Of a stretch of 53,756 bases of DNA, positions 24,569-33,734 are shown piece after piece. A program made the translations under genes and the position numbers. Where the stretch lies: contig BFEA01000561.1 in assembly GCA_003427395.1 (NCBI GenBank), forward strand, positions 243,437 to 297,192. Direction: 5' to 3'. The notes under the pieces were generated by a model. It searched no databases, was not told where the DNA came from, and was given only the letters and a program-made list of their open reading frames with translations. This DNA comes from Chara braunii (taxonomy: Eukaryota; Streptophyta; Charophyceae; Charales; Characeae). Position 1 is the stretch's first letter; each line of letters begins with the position of its first letter.

Positions 24569-27199
24569 TCATCTGACATCCGGATCGCGCACAGCCACGA
24601 GGTAACCAGATCCTCTAGTACCCTGAATCCAGAGCACTGGAACCCTGCCTCCTTTTTCCAACTTGAATCCGGGGTCATGTCTCGGCGCTTTCCCAGATTC
24701 ACCTTGTTTGGTGGCAGGCTTCACACCATCTCTCCCCGACAACTGTCCACTCTCCCAAGCAGAATACATTTGTTGCACCTTGTCGAACACATCGTTCGTC
24801 GCCCTTGCCAATACCATGTAAGGCCCGAGGAAGTCGGACCACTCCTTGCTCCAAGCCTGAAGTGAAAGAGTAACCAAATGATCACTCCCGGTCGCGCGCA
24901 GAGCCATCGCCTCAAACTCTCTGTAATCCTTATTTTTGACGTCTGCAGCAGATCCGCCTATAGCTTCTGGACGACCGGCTGCTTGCCACAACTTTCGTAT
25001 GTTCTTAACGATAGCAATCTGGTGCGGAGGAGTATTCCATTTGTCCTTCACATTTTGGAAAGTGCTCAAGGTGCAATAATTATCCATGCTCCTATCCGGA
25101 TAGTAAACAGGCCGTGCAGTCCAACAATCCAAACGGAGCTCACGGGCGATGTCAGGGCGTTCTTGAGAATATTTTCTCGCCGCTGCAACATTGTGTTGAC
25201 CACTGAGAGGGTACCAGTAGTACTTGCGTACGGAATGGAGATCGAATTCGTCGGGCGTCACTCTTCTCGCCCTCACATTCATACCGGAAGCGTCAGTATG
25301 CATTGTATCATGTAGCCCAATCAACAAAAGGACAGACTCCTCGTACAATGCACATACATTCACCCCGGCTGCCCCGGTCGTTCTCTCTCTGATAGCTGCC
25401 TCACCCGACTCAACCATTGTTTTGTAAAGGTCATCAATAAGCTCCTGATCGAGGAAGCGTTGATTATATCNGAATTCCTCATCAGGGATATCCAGAATCC
25501 TGTCCAACTTGATAGAAATGAACTGCATTTCCGGCCTCTGTTTGCCATTCTCGTCGAACTCAAGGAAAAAGCCTTTGCTCAGATGACCAAAAGAATTCCC
25601 AGGCGGCAGAGTCTGCAAACCGGGCGGTCTGGTGACTGTCTTGCCCACATCGTCTTCATCCGACTGTGGCTGGTCTGGTGGAAAAACGGAAGTTTTTTCC
25701 ATCACACCTCCCTTCGCTGCTTTTTTCCTTGGCTGCCGTTTTTTCTTCATGGCATCCTCAGCCTCCCGCGTACGTTGGACGACCTCCTCAACTGCTCGCA
25801 TTTTCAACTTGTGTTTGCCCTCCTCTTGCTTGGCTCCCCCCTCCTGCTTGGTTTTCTTACTGTCCATAGCACTTCTCCTCTCTTGCCTCATCTTCCTTTT
25901 CTTCTCAGCTAGTCGGACTGCATTGGCATGCGCCGGCTCGACCCCAACTTCGCTGTGCATTTCCCCGCGCCCTGGATCCGCTTCCCAATGCCCATGACCC
26001 GGCGCGAGCGGCTGCGTTCGTTTGGAACCCCGATGCACATCTGCATACCCTCCGTCGCCGGTCGTTTCCTCTTCTTGCCCTTCGTCCTCATACTCAACCC
26101 CTAGACGACCCTCCAACTCGCCCGACCCACCCCTCTCGCTGATTGTGTGCTCACTCTCTACTTCCTCTTCTTCGCCACCCTCCTCATATTCTTCGCGTTC
26201 TTCATCGCGCTCCCATTCTTCTTCGCTGTTCTCCTCGTCCTCATCTCCAAAATATTGCGGCCCAGCAGGAATGGCCAACTCATAGCGCGGCAGGCGGACC
26301 AAGGAAACGGGTTCCTTGGTTGATGTTGGTCTACGCTTCACAGGGGCTGACGACACGATTTGGCCGCGGCACGGACCTTTCTCCCCGATCTGCCCAGATT
26401 TCGGAACTCGTGTTGCAGCAACCGTAGTCCGAAATGATGGCGGAGGGCGGGCACCTATAATGATTGGTTTCAATGACGGAGCCGCCTCCAAAGACGACGA
26501 AAGCACGCTTTTCGGTTCAGATATGCGGTCGGAAGCATGCACCACCGGCTCATGCCCTGCGACCACATGTCTGTCGAAGAATGCGAAAACCGGTCGAAGG
26601 TCCGGCAACGTCAATTTCTCTGTCCCGGACGGATGGAAAATGTCATAAAGCCTCTTGCCGTACCCAGCGTGTTCGGCCCAACGAAGAGCAACGCGTTTGA
26701 CGTCCGCTATCCGCTCACCTCTAGCGTTAAGGACCATCGTCAACTCCAACATGGCCGACGGTGATTTTTCTCCACTCCACTTAACCACACCGCCAATCGG
26801 AACATTGTTATATTTGATCACCACGTACAAAACCAGCCCACCCGAGCGTTCCCCAATTCCACCCACCCAGTCCAACATCCAGCACTTGTCTTTGTGGTCG
26901 ACGACAGGCACCTCGTCTCCCACACCTGCAACGGACGTGTCACCAGACCTTCTATGCCTGGGCACAACGTCCATCGTAGATTTCCCCTGCCGACCAGTAG
27001 CCTCCTCTTCTCGACCTGCAGCCCCACCACTCATCAACACAACCGAATCCGGTCCCGAACCTCGAACATGGGCGGAAGGGGTGCCCGTAGAAGGTGCACC
27101 CCGCAGCACTGGGGTTCGGTGGCCCTTAGACCCCGGTGTGTCGCCAGCCCCCACGCCAGCGGTCGGTGTCCCCTTCGTTTTTTTCGGAGACTGCTCCAT
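24569..27199 (-). CDS. N-terminal segment with ParB-like domain
   Basis: This 876-residue stop-free stretch is the largest open segment of the locus. Residues about 100-230 form a folded-looking domain that I do not recognise (contains WMLDWVGG and RLYDIFHP). Residues about 310-400 are strongly acidic (Glu/Asp runs), and residues about 440-520 are rich in Lys, Arg and Glu and probably coiled. From about residue 560 the sequence resembles the ParB/sulfiredoxin fold: FISIKLDRI, a polar helix with LIDDLYKTMVESG, then YPLSGQHNVAAARKY near residue 665, matching the GxHRxxAA signature that in ParB proteins binds the nucleotide. This match is my reading of motifs; no profile search was run. One ambiguous base at 25471 gives an unknown residue just before this domain. 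The segment ends at a TGA, after which the same frame continues. Confidence 0.6.
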   Translation of the reverse strand: MEQSPKKTKGTPTAGVGAGDTPGSKGHRTPVLRGAPSTGTPSAHVRGSGPDSVVLMSGGAAGREEEATGRQGKSTMDVVPRHRRSGDTSVAGVGDEVPVVDHKDKCWMLDWVGGIGERSGGLVLYVVIKYNNVPIGGVVKWSGEKSPSAMLELTMVLNARGERIADVKRVALRWAEHAGYGKRLYDIFHPSGTEKLTLPDLRPVFAFFDRHVVAGHEPVVHASDRISEPKSVLSSSLEAAPSLKPIIIGARPPPSFRTTVAATRVPKSGQIGEKGPCRGQIVSSAPVKRRPTSTKEPVSLVRLPRYELAIPAGPQYFGDEDEENSEEEWERDEEREEYEEGGEEEEVESEHTISERGGSGELEGRLGVEYEDEGQEEETTGDGGYADVHRGSKRTQPLAPGHGHWEADPGRGEMHSEVGVEPAHANAVRLAEKKRKMRQERRSAMDSKKTKQEGGAKQEEGKHKLKMRAVEEVVQRTREAEDAMKKKRQPRKKAAKGGVMEKTSVFPPDQPQSDEDDVGKTVTRPPGLQTLPPGNSFGHLSKGFFLEFDENGKQRPEMQFISIKLDRILDIPDEEFXYNQRFLDQELIDDLYKTMVESGEAAIRERTTGAAGVNVCALYEESVLLLIGLHDTMHTDASGMNVRARRVTPDEFDLHSVRKYYWYPLSGQHNVAAARKYSQERPDIARELRLDCWTARPVYYPDRSMDNYCTLSTFQNVKDKWNTPPHQIAIVKNIRKLWQAAGRPEAIGGSAADVKNKDYREFEAMALRATGSDHLVTLSLQAWSKEWSDFLGPYMVLARATNDVFDKVQQMYSAWESGQLSGRDGVKPATKQGESGKAPRHDPGFKLEKGGRVPVLWIQGTRGSGYLVAVRDPDVR

Positions 27200-27480
27200 G
27201 CTTCCGGAACCAGTACTAGTACGTCATTTGCTTGGCTTCCCCTCGCGATCCATGTCGAGCAGCTAGTCGCAACTGAAGAAAACGCACAAGCGAGAAAGCA
27301 GTCATTGCAACGTACAGCCCGCCAGCTTGTCGTCGTTTCACTGTCGGCAACGTACACCCGCAACTGAAGAAAACGCACAAGCGAGAAAGCAGTCATTGCA
27401 ACGTACAGCCCGCCAACGTACAAACACTACAGCACTTGAGAACAAGAATAGACAGGAACACAGAGCAACGGAAGCGGGCC
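27200..27480 (-). promoter_or_regulatory. Upstream region with a 55-bp direct repeat
   Basis: The sequence beginning GCAACTGAAGAAAACGCACA at 27269 recurs at 27360 almost unchanged for about 55 bp (period 91). It lies immediately upstream of the long minus-strand gene and is probably its leader or promoter. No TATA element was identified. Confidence 0.45.
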
Positions 27481-28115
27481 GCAGCCCGCCAGCTTGTCGT
27501 CGTTTCACTGTCGTGTCGAACTCGACGGCCGTGCCACGACGTCCTCCAGTACCGTCGAATTCGACACGAGAGCGACGTTGCGGTGTCGTCGTGTCACTGT
27601 CGTGTCGAACCCGACGGCCGACCAACTCGCCGTCCCGCTCGACGTCAAGCTCGACACTGCGCAGGCTGACCAACCGTCGTGTTGGACACGACAGCTACAC
27701 TGTTGTCTGTCGTGCGACAGTCGACCAAGCGGCCTGCTCAACGTCGAGCTCGACACTGTGCGGGCTAACCAACCGTCGTGTTGGACACGACAGCCACACT
27801 GTTGTCTGCCGTGCGTGCGGCAGTCGACCAAGCGGCCCTTCATGCACCGCCTGGTTGCCAGATAACAGTGTCCATGTCGTGTTCGACACGATGGTCGCCA
27901 AACGGTGCCCGAAGCGAAGGGGAGCTGACCGTCGTGTTCGACACGACAGCGACATCGACACGACAGCGACACTGTCGTCTGCCGTTCGACAGTCGGCCAA
28001 GTGCCCCTTCGGGCACCGTCTGGCGACCATCGTGTCGAACACGACAGCGACACTGGGGTGTGATGTGCGACATTTGTCGTGTTCGACACAATGGTCGGCG
28101 GACGGTGCCTAAAAG
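27481..28115. repeat. Palindrome-rich array built on CGTGT...ACACG
   Basis: Many near-palindromes of the type CTGTCGTGTCGAACACGACAG occur, with a larger duplication of about 100 bp: ACCAACCGTCGTGTTGGACA occurs near 27669 and again near 27770. Open frames occur on both strands because the units lack stops; I do not treat them as genes. Confidence 0.8.
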
Positions 28116-28567
28116 GGCACTTGATCACGAGAACACAAGACAACAGATCGCAGACACTGGTTAACACGGAGAAACATTGACTGCTGAATGTTTGTGCACG
28201 CAAAACATCAGAACAACGAGTTTTTTTTTCCGAAAGGAAACACAACATGAGAACAACAATCAAACACTCGGCTGGCAGCGATGTGTCGGTGTCCAAAGTC
28301 AAACCGAAAACACGTGTCATCATTCCCGGGTTTCAATGAATCGAAAAACAATATGAGGACAACAACGTCAAACGTGTGTTCTTTTGGTCACTGAACACAT
28401 GATGAGAACAACTAGCAGATACCGCGTATTGTTATCGAAATAACACATTGAGAACAACAATCGCAATGTGAATTCCACGAGGCTATCTATCGACTACGGG
28501 GAACAATCTCGCCGTTGCGGCCATTCAGTATGCCGTTTTGGCCATTCAGTATGACGAAGGCTATCTA
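28116..28567. other. Spacer with a short dispersed GAGAACAAC motif
   Basis: The phrase GAACAACA or GAGAACAAC follows ACAnnATGA or CACAnTGA several times (near 28209, 28250, 28350, 28405, 28450). A 20-bp phrase, GGCCATTCAGTATG, occurs twice near 28520-28552. No gene is supported. Confidence 0.4.
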
Positions 28568-29506
28568 CTAACTACGTCGAACAATCTCGCCGTTGCGTCC
28601 ATTCAACACGCTGATTGGCGATCCGAAGGTCAGCTGCTGCGTCGTCTCAGCAAACACCGAAATGTATGTCATTCGCATGAACCCGGAGTTCCCGACGAGA
28701 GAAGNGCCTATAGCATCCCGAATTGAAACGACTTTAGCCTCGACCTCGCGCCATGCGCCAACGTCCTCCACCTGGCCACCCACCACGATATCCAGTCTCC
28801 CATCTACCCTTCTTTGAACTAAACACATATCCCTCCCGGACATAGACAACTCGTTCCTGGACACATACACGACAGCATCGGTCAAGTTTCTTGCCCTGCT
28901 CGAAACGGCAATACAGAGGACCCTACAGAAGATAAAGTATGCCAGACGCAATCTCACACAACAATACAAAACTGCTCCTGGCGACAGACTGGGAGATCAC
29001 AACGGATAATGATCGAGGAACTGAGAATGTCGCGCACAATCGAGTAACTCCTGTTTCATAACACGGCACCAGGTGCGAGGCGAGGTTGTCACGTATTCGC
29101 AGTCCAAACCCCCCACAACACGGCTTATTTTTAGTTTTTTACACAGTAGCGGCAAGCGCACCGGACGCAACACATCGAACGGCACGGGAATGCGTTTGCC
29201 AAATTCGGACATATTCACGAATTCATAATCGCACGCCCACGGGCATCTCTCCGTCATGTTCACCCACTCGCACTCCTCCCACGAGTCCAAATGTTTGTCG
29301 CCAAACGGGAGGATTCTCATCCAAGGGTCGCATTCGAAGTCTTCTGGACAAGCGCCTTCATAGGTTACGCTGCCCTGACATTGTCGGACGTACAGCGCGC
29401 AAGGTGGGAAAGGGTGTGCCTTGGGTGCACGCCAAAGTGCAGGGGTCATATTAGAGATCTCCATAGCAACAGTGAAGAGAAGACGCCCTGCACGGCACAA
29501 GGGCAA
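28568..29506 (-). pseudogene. Cys-rich orphan ORF interrupted by one stop
   Basis: The minus-strand frame 29506-28997 encodes 169 residues with about ten cysteines, for example in CEWVNMTERCPWACDYEF, and ends at a TGA that could derive from CGA. The same frame continues from there to 28568 with a hydrophobic stretch (RLRLAYFIFCRVLCIAV) that could be a membrane segment, followed by a hydrophilic region containing one ambiguous residue at 28705 and a double TAG end. I recognise no family. Cysteine spacing suggests a disulfide-bonded or metal-binding domain. The gene sits between satellite arrays, and the two halves stay in one frame. It may be an accessory gene of the same mobile unit as the Ulp1 gene. 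Confidence 0.4.
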
Positions 29507-29744
29507 CGGTCAACAACAACAATAGAACTATTCACCCCGCTCCCCCCAACAATGGAAACAAACCAGGTCGGACGACAGCACAGTGCACAAAATCTATGTG
29601 CGCAATCCATGCCCATAATTCCACGCACGCAACCCATGCACGATCTTCCAGGACACGACGCACACGGTCCATAGCACTGCACACAATCATGAACGATTCG
29701 ATGACATTGCACCTCGCACAATCTTGTTCCACTAGAGGATAGGG
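29507..29744. other. Spacer between the Cys-rich ORF and the satellite
   Basis: No supported gene. It may be the upstream region of the minus-strand Cys-rich ORF. The phrases CAATCCATGC and CAACCCATGCACG near 29600-29640 are a short imperfect repeat. Confidence 0.35.
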
Positions 29745-30838
29745 AAGGATCGTGTTCGACTCGACGACACGGCACTCGCCTATCGTGTTCGACTCGACGA
29801 TCATGTTCGACTCGACGATCATGTTCGACTCGACGATCGTGTTCGACTCGACGATCATGTTCGACTCGCCTATCGTNNNNNNNNNNNNNNNNNNNNNNNN
29901 NNNNNNNNNNNNNNNNNNNNNNNNNNNNNNNNNNNNNNNNNNNNNNNNNNNNNNNNNNNNNNNNNNNNNNNNNNNNNNNNNNNNNNNNNNNNNNNNNNNN
30001 NNNNNNNNNNNNNNNNNNNNNNNNNNNNNNNNNNNNNNNNNNNNNNNNNNNNNNNNTATCGTGTTCGACTCGACGACACGGCACTCGCCTATTGTGTTCG
30101 ACTCGACGATCGTGTTCGACTCGACGATCATGTTCGACTCGACGATCGTGTCCGACTCGACGATCGTGTTCGACTCGACGAACGCAATTGACGATCGTGT
30201 TCGACTCGACTATCGTGTCCGACTCAACGATCGTGTCCGACTCGACGATCGTGTTCGACTCGACGATTGTGTCCGACTCAACGATCGTGTCCGACTCGAC
30301 GTGTTCGACTCGCCTATTGTGTTCAACACGACTATCATGTTCGACTCGACGAACGCAATCGACGATCGTGTTCGACTCGACTATCGTGTTCGACTCGACG
30401 ATCGTATCCAACTCGACGATCGTGTTCGACTCGACGATCGTTGTTCGACTCGACTATCGTGTTCGACTCCTCGATAGTGTTCGACTCGACAATCGGTCAC
30501 TGTCGTGTTCGACTCGACGATCGGTCACTGTCATGTTCGACTCAACGACCGGGCAGTGTCGTGTTCGACTCGATGATCGGGCAGTGTCGTGTTCGACTCA
30601 ACTATCGTGTTCGACTCGACGACCGGGCAGTATCGTGTTCGACTTGACGATTGGGCAGTGTCGTGTTCGACTCGACTATCGTGTTCGACTCGACGATCGG
30701 GCAGTGTCGTGTTCGACTCGACGATCGGGCAGTATCGTGCTCGACTTGACGATCGTGTTCGAGTCGACGATCGGGCACGATCGTGTTAGACTCAACGATC
30801 GTGTTTGACTCGACGAGTGTGTTCGACTCAACAATCAG
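29745..30838 (+). repeat. 18-bp satellite, type A forward
   Basis: The unit ATCGTGTTCGACTCGACG is tandemly repeated with few variants (T/C changes, CATG for CGTG, insertion of GGGCAGT or GGTCACT). Eighteen is a multiple of three and the unit has no stop in several frames, so both strands show long spurious frames. From about 30490 the array becomes a longer unit that includes CGGGCAGTGTCGTG. An assembly gap interrupts the array. Confidence 0.95.
29877..30056. other. Assembly gap, 180 N
   Basis: A run of exactly 180 N lies within the satellite. Sequence on both sides is the same 18-bp unit, so the true array length is unknown. Confidence 0.99.
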
Positions 30839-31440
30839 ACATACACGATGGCCGTCGTGTTGAACACGATCGTTGTCGTGTCCGACACGCTGGTCGTCGT
30901 GTCAAACATGATGGTCATCGTGTTGAACACGATTGTTGTCGTGTCGAATATGCTGGTCATCGTGTCAAACACGATCGTCGTCGTGTCCGACACGGTCATC
31001 GTCGTGTCGAACATGATGGTCGTCGTGTTGAACACGATCCTTGTCGTGTCGAACACGGTGGTTGTCGTGTCGAACACGATCGTCGTCGGGTCGAACACGA
31101 TCGCCATCGTGTCGAACACGACCGTCGTCGTGTCGAACACGCTCGTCGTTGTGTCCGGCTCGTTGTCGTGCACAGCCGTCGTCGTGACCGACGTCATGTC
31201 GAACACAGTCGTCATTGTGTCGAACACGACCGCCATCGTATTGAGCACGGCCGTCTTCGTGTGCGACACGATCGTCGACGATTGTCGTCGTGTCCGGCAC
31301 GATGGTCGTCGGGTCGGACATGGTGGCCGTCGTGACGAGCACGGTGGTCGTCGTGTCCGCCACGGTCAAACGTGGTCTTGGTCATGTTGAACGCCATCAC
31401 GGTCAAACGCGATCTTGGTCGTGTCGAACGCCACGACCCC
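30839..31440 (+). repeat. 21-bp satellite, type B forward
   Basis: The period changes to 21 bp around the near-palindrome CGTGTCGAACACG preceded by GTCGTC. Alternating units differ at a few positions (GTGTTGAACACG, GTGTCCGACACG, GTGTCAAACATG). The array decays towards 31440 into GGTCAAACGTGGTCTTGGTC-type repeats. Confidence 0.93.
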
Positions 31441-31668
31441 CACCTATGTTTCGACTTGCACGAAGTTTAGTGTGCTACTTCTCCCAGAACGCGAACAATG
31501 ACACAATGTCTCGGGTACTCATGTGCGTGAATCGCATTCCTGCTCTGCAGCTGAACGTCATCCCCGCGCCTCCGCTCTGGCCAAGGGGGGAAAACGATCG
31601 CGGCCGACTGCAGTCATTGGATCGTCCCGATCGTCCGTATTCCCGGATCGGACGGTCCGTATTCCCAG

Positions 31669-31850
31669 ATCGGACGGCCAGCAGGCGCGAGCGGAGAGCC
31701 CACCCGGAAAACCACATATATGAGGCAGGCCCACCACTCCCCATTGGAACATCCCGACCGTCAGTATCCCCGGATCGGACGGCCAGCAGGTGCCAGCGAA
31801 GGGCCCTCCCGAAAAACTATATATATGAGGGAGGGCCACCAGTTCCCATT
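31669..31850 (+). promoter_or_regulatory. Duplicated promoter-like block with two TATA boxes
   Basis: A block of about 75 bp occurs twice with a period of about 104 bp. Each copy has GATCGGACGGCCAGCAGG, then an AGCGAAGGGC-like phrase, then a TATA-like element (ACATATATGAGG at about 31713; CTATATATATGAGG at about 31818), then GGGCCACCA or GGCCCACCA and CCCATT. Upstream half copies of CCCGGATCGGACGGTCCGT add a third partial repeat. The order looks like a plus-strand core promoter or two duplicated start regions. What it would drive is unclear; the next recognised plus-strand gene begins 1.9 kb downstream. Confidence 0.4.
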
Positions 31851-32188
31851 TTCGTTTCAGCTCGGCAACACAGCAGTAGCGCAGCGCAGCGGAGGTTCGT
31901 CGACGCAACGCAGTGGAGGCTCGTGCCACAGCGCAGCGCAGTGGAGGCTCGTGTACAACGCGACAACGGAGCCCAGGGATTCGGTCCGTGCATAGCAGAC
32001 CACCTGCTCGACGCGACGGCGGACCACAACGCTGTCGAGAGGCGTGTTCAGCGCGATGACAGTGTGAGCATACGGCCCAAGATCGCGACTTACAACCACA
32101 GTGGAGCACCCCGAGTTTGAAGGATCGGACGGTGAGGACACAACCACGGAGCCCAGATGCAACCACGTAACGCCACGTGGCACTTCCG
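31851..32188. other. Spacer between satellite blocks, with GCAGCGCAG-type short repeats
   Basis: Near 31870-31950 the phrases GCAGCGCAGCGGAGG, CGCAACGCAGTGGAGG and GCAGCGCAGTGGAGG form a short degenerate repeat downstream of the TATA-like blocks. No gene is supported. Confidence 0.4.
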
Positions 32189-32570
32189 GTCGTCGAGTCG
32201 AACACGATCGTGCCCGATCGTCGAGTCGAACACGATCGCGCCCGATCATCGAGTCCAACACGATCGTGTCTGATCGTCGTGTTGAACACGATCGTGCCCG
32301 ATCGTCGAGTTGAACACGACATTGCCCGACAATCGAGTCGAACACGATCGCGCCCGCGACGATCGTGTTTGACACGACGACCAGCGTGTTCGACACGACA
32401 ACGATCGTGTTCAACACGAAGACCATCGTGTTTGACACGATGACCAGCGTGTCGGACACGACAACGATCGTGTTCAACACGACGACCATCGTGTTCGACA
32501 CGACGACGACCGTGTCGACCATCGTGTTCGACACGACGACGACTGCGGTGAAAGTGTTCGACAAAACTTG
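32189..32570 (-). repeat. Satellite types A and B in inverted orientation
   Basis: From 32189 to about 32350 the unit TCGTCGAGTCGAACACGATC is the reverse complement of the type A array at 29745-30838. From 32350 to 32570 the type B unit also appears reversed (CACGACGACCATCGTGTTCG). The whole region 29.7-32.6 kb therefore holds inverted copies of both satellites around a 0.75-kb single-copy core. Confidence 0.9.
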
Positions 32571-33734
32571 TTGACGTCACCGATAAACCAGCATTGGACA
32601 CGGCCGTCCACGGAGGCTTTTCTCTTTCTCTGGCGAGTTACGCTAGCAGAACATAGTGACCGGGTGACTGTCTTTTGTCTCTTGTAGCACTGACTGCTTG
32701 TTGCGAGATTGCGCCACGACCCCCACCTTCTAATATACAATGGAGCTCCTATCGTGTTGGGCGCGACAATGGCGTTGCCGCAGTCGTTTGCCTTCTCAGC
32801 CTGGCTATCTGGAAACCCGTCGTGCGCCGTAGAACCAACTCTGCGCGAATTTTGCTGCGAATCCTCGGAGTCTGGTACCCGGGAATCAAGACGGGGGACC
32901 CTTCCGTGTTGGGCAAGGCGGTCGCGTTGCCACGATGGTTTTCCTGCTCACTCGTGGCAGTTTTTCTGCCCGCTCTTCGTGGGTGGTGATTGCCACGCGT
33001 GCCGGGAATCAAGACGGGGGACCTTTCTGTGTTGGGCGAGGCGGTCGCTTTGCCACGATGGTATGGTCGCGTTGCCACGATGGTATTCCTGCTCACTTGT
33101 GGCAGTTTTCCTGCCTGCTCTGCGTGGGTGGTGATTACCACGCGTGTCCAGTCGCTGTAGGTGATTACCACACGTGTCCAGTTGTTGTAGTTCCTGGAGT
33201 AATATAGAATCTTTCCTATCAATGCCCTCGTGCCAAGCTGTGTGCTACGCGCCAGAGTCTTCGCCGTTCCGCTGTTGGTGCCCGTTGGGTTTTGCGCGTC
33301 GTGGTCTCTGCCTTTTCGAAGCTGGTGCCCGACGTGACATGTGCTGCATTTCCTAGTGCGCGTCAAGATCTCCGCCTTTTCAATGCTGTTGCACGCTGTG
33401 TTTCCAGTTGCTGGTGCCCCGACTCGACATGTGCTACGCTTCCCACTGTCGTTCGATCTCCGACTTGGACAAACTCTTTCGCGTGTATTGCGCCTTTGGC
33501 ACGGATTGGGCCTGACGACTGGATTGCCACCCTGATTCCATGGTCGTGTGTTATCCTCTCTCGGATGTTTCCTGTTCCCCTCCGTCCAGTGTAGGGCTGT
33601 GTTTCTCAAGGTCATTTGTACGGCTGTGTTTCTTACTGTTGTGTAGGGATGGTTGTCTGCTCCATTTCATTAACCTCTGATTTTCGCCTTTTGACAGTGG
33701 TCCGCTGTTTTGTTGTCGCATACACGTCTCATGC
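32571..33734. other. Upstream region of the DUF7869-type gene with a 123-bp duplication
   Basis: GGGAATCAAGACGGGGGACC occurs at 32881 and 33004, each followed by GTGTTGGGC(A/G)AGGCGGTCGC, TTGCCACGATGGT and TGCTCAC(T/C)(T/C)GTGGCAGTTTT. Further on, GATTACCACnCGTGTCCAGT is duplicated near 33132 and 33162. Diverged repeats containing GCTGGTGCCCGACnTGACATGTGCTnC lie at 33322 and 33411. The 288-codon minus frame across this region is most likely a shadow. Confidence 0.6.

Larger units (their letters stand above)
19314..27199 (-). pseudogene. Giant ParB / methyltransferase-like / Ulp1 polyprotein gene, whole locus
   Basis: This is one long minus-strand coding unit of roughly 2,300 codons. The order is an unknown N-terminal domain, an acidic and Lys/Glu-rich low-complexity region, a ParB-like domain, a methyltransferase-like region, a Gly/Ser repeat linker and a C-terminal Ulp1 protease. 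From 27199 down to 21994 a single frame is kept across in-frame stops at 24569 (TGA), 24275 (TAG), 24002 (TGA), 23255 (TAG) and 22565 (TGA). Below 21914 the frame changes by exactly the amount expected from a 79-bp assembly duplication plus one N (21835-21993). Two stops follow, at 21447 and 19767. An intron lies at 20496-20770 and a second intron precedes the protease exon. A mobile-element origin is inferred from the Ulp1 fusion and the neighbouring elements. The start ATG at 27199 opens the long frame, but I cannot exclude an upstream exon. Confidence 0.7.

Noticed and set aside
29446-31400. Several frames of 130-320 codons on both strands across the satellites
   Set aside because: The 18-bp and 21-bp units are multiples of three and lack stops, so all such frames are artefacts; one also crosses the N gap.
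27481-32570. CRISPR array
   Set aside because: Units are contiguous or nearly so, with no unique spacers, and the context is eukaryotic.
32749-33615. 288-codon minus-strand frame
   Set aside because: Composition is Thr/Arg/Asn/Pro-rich with no domain, and it crosses DNA duplications and repeats; likely a shadow.
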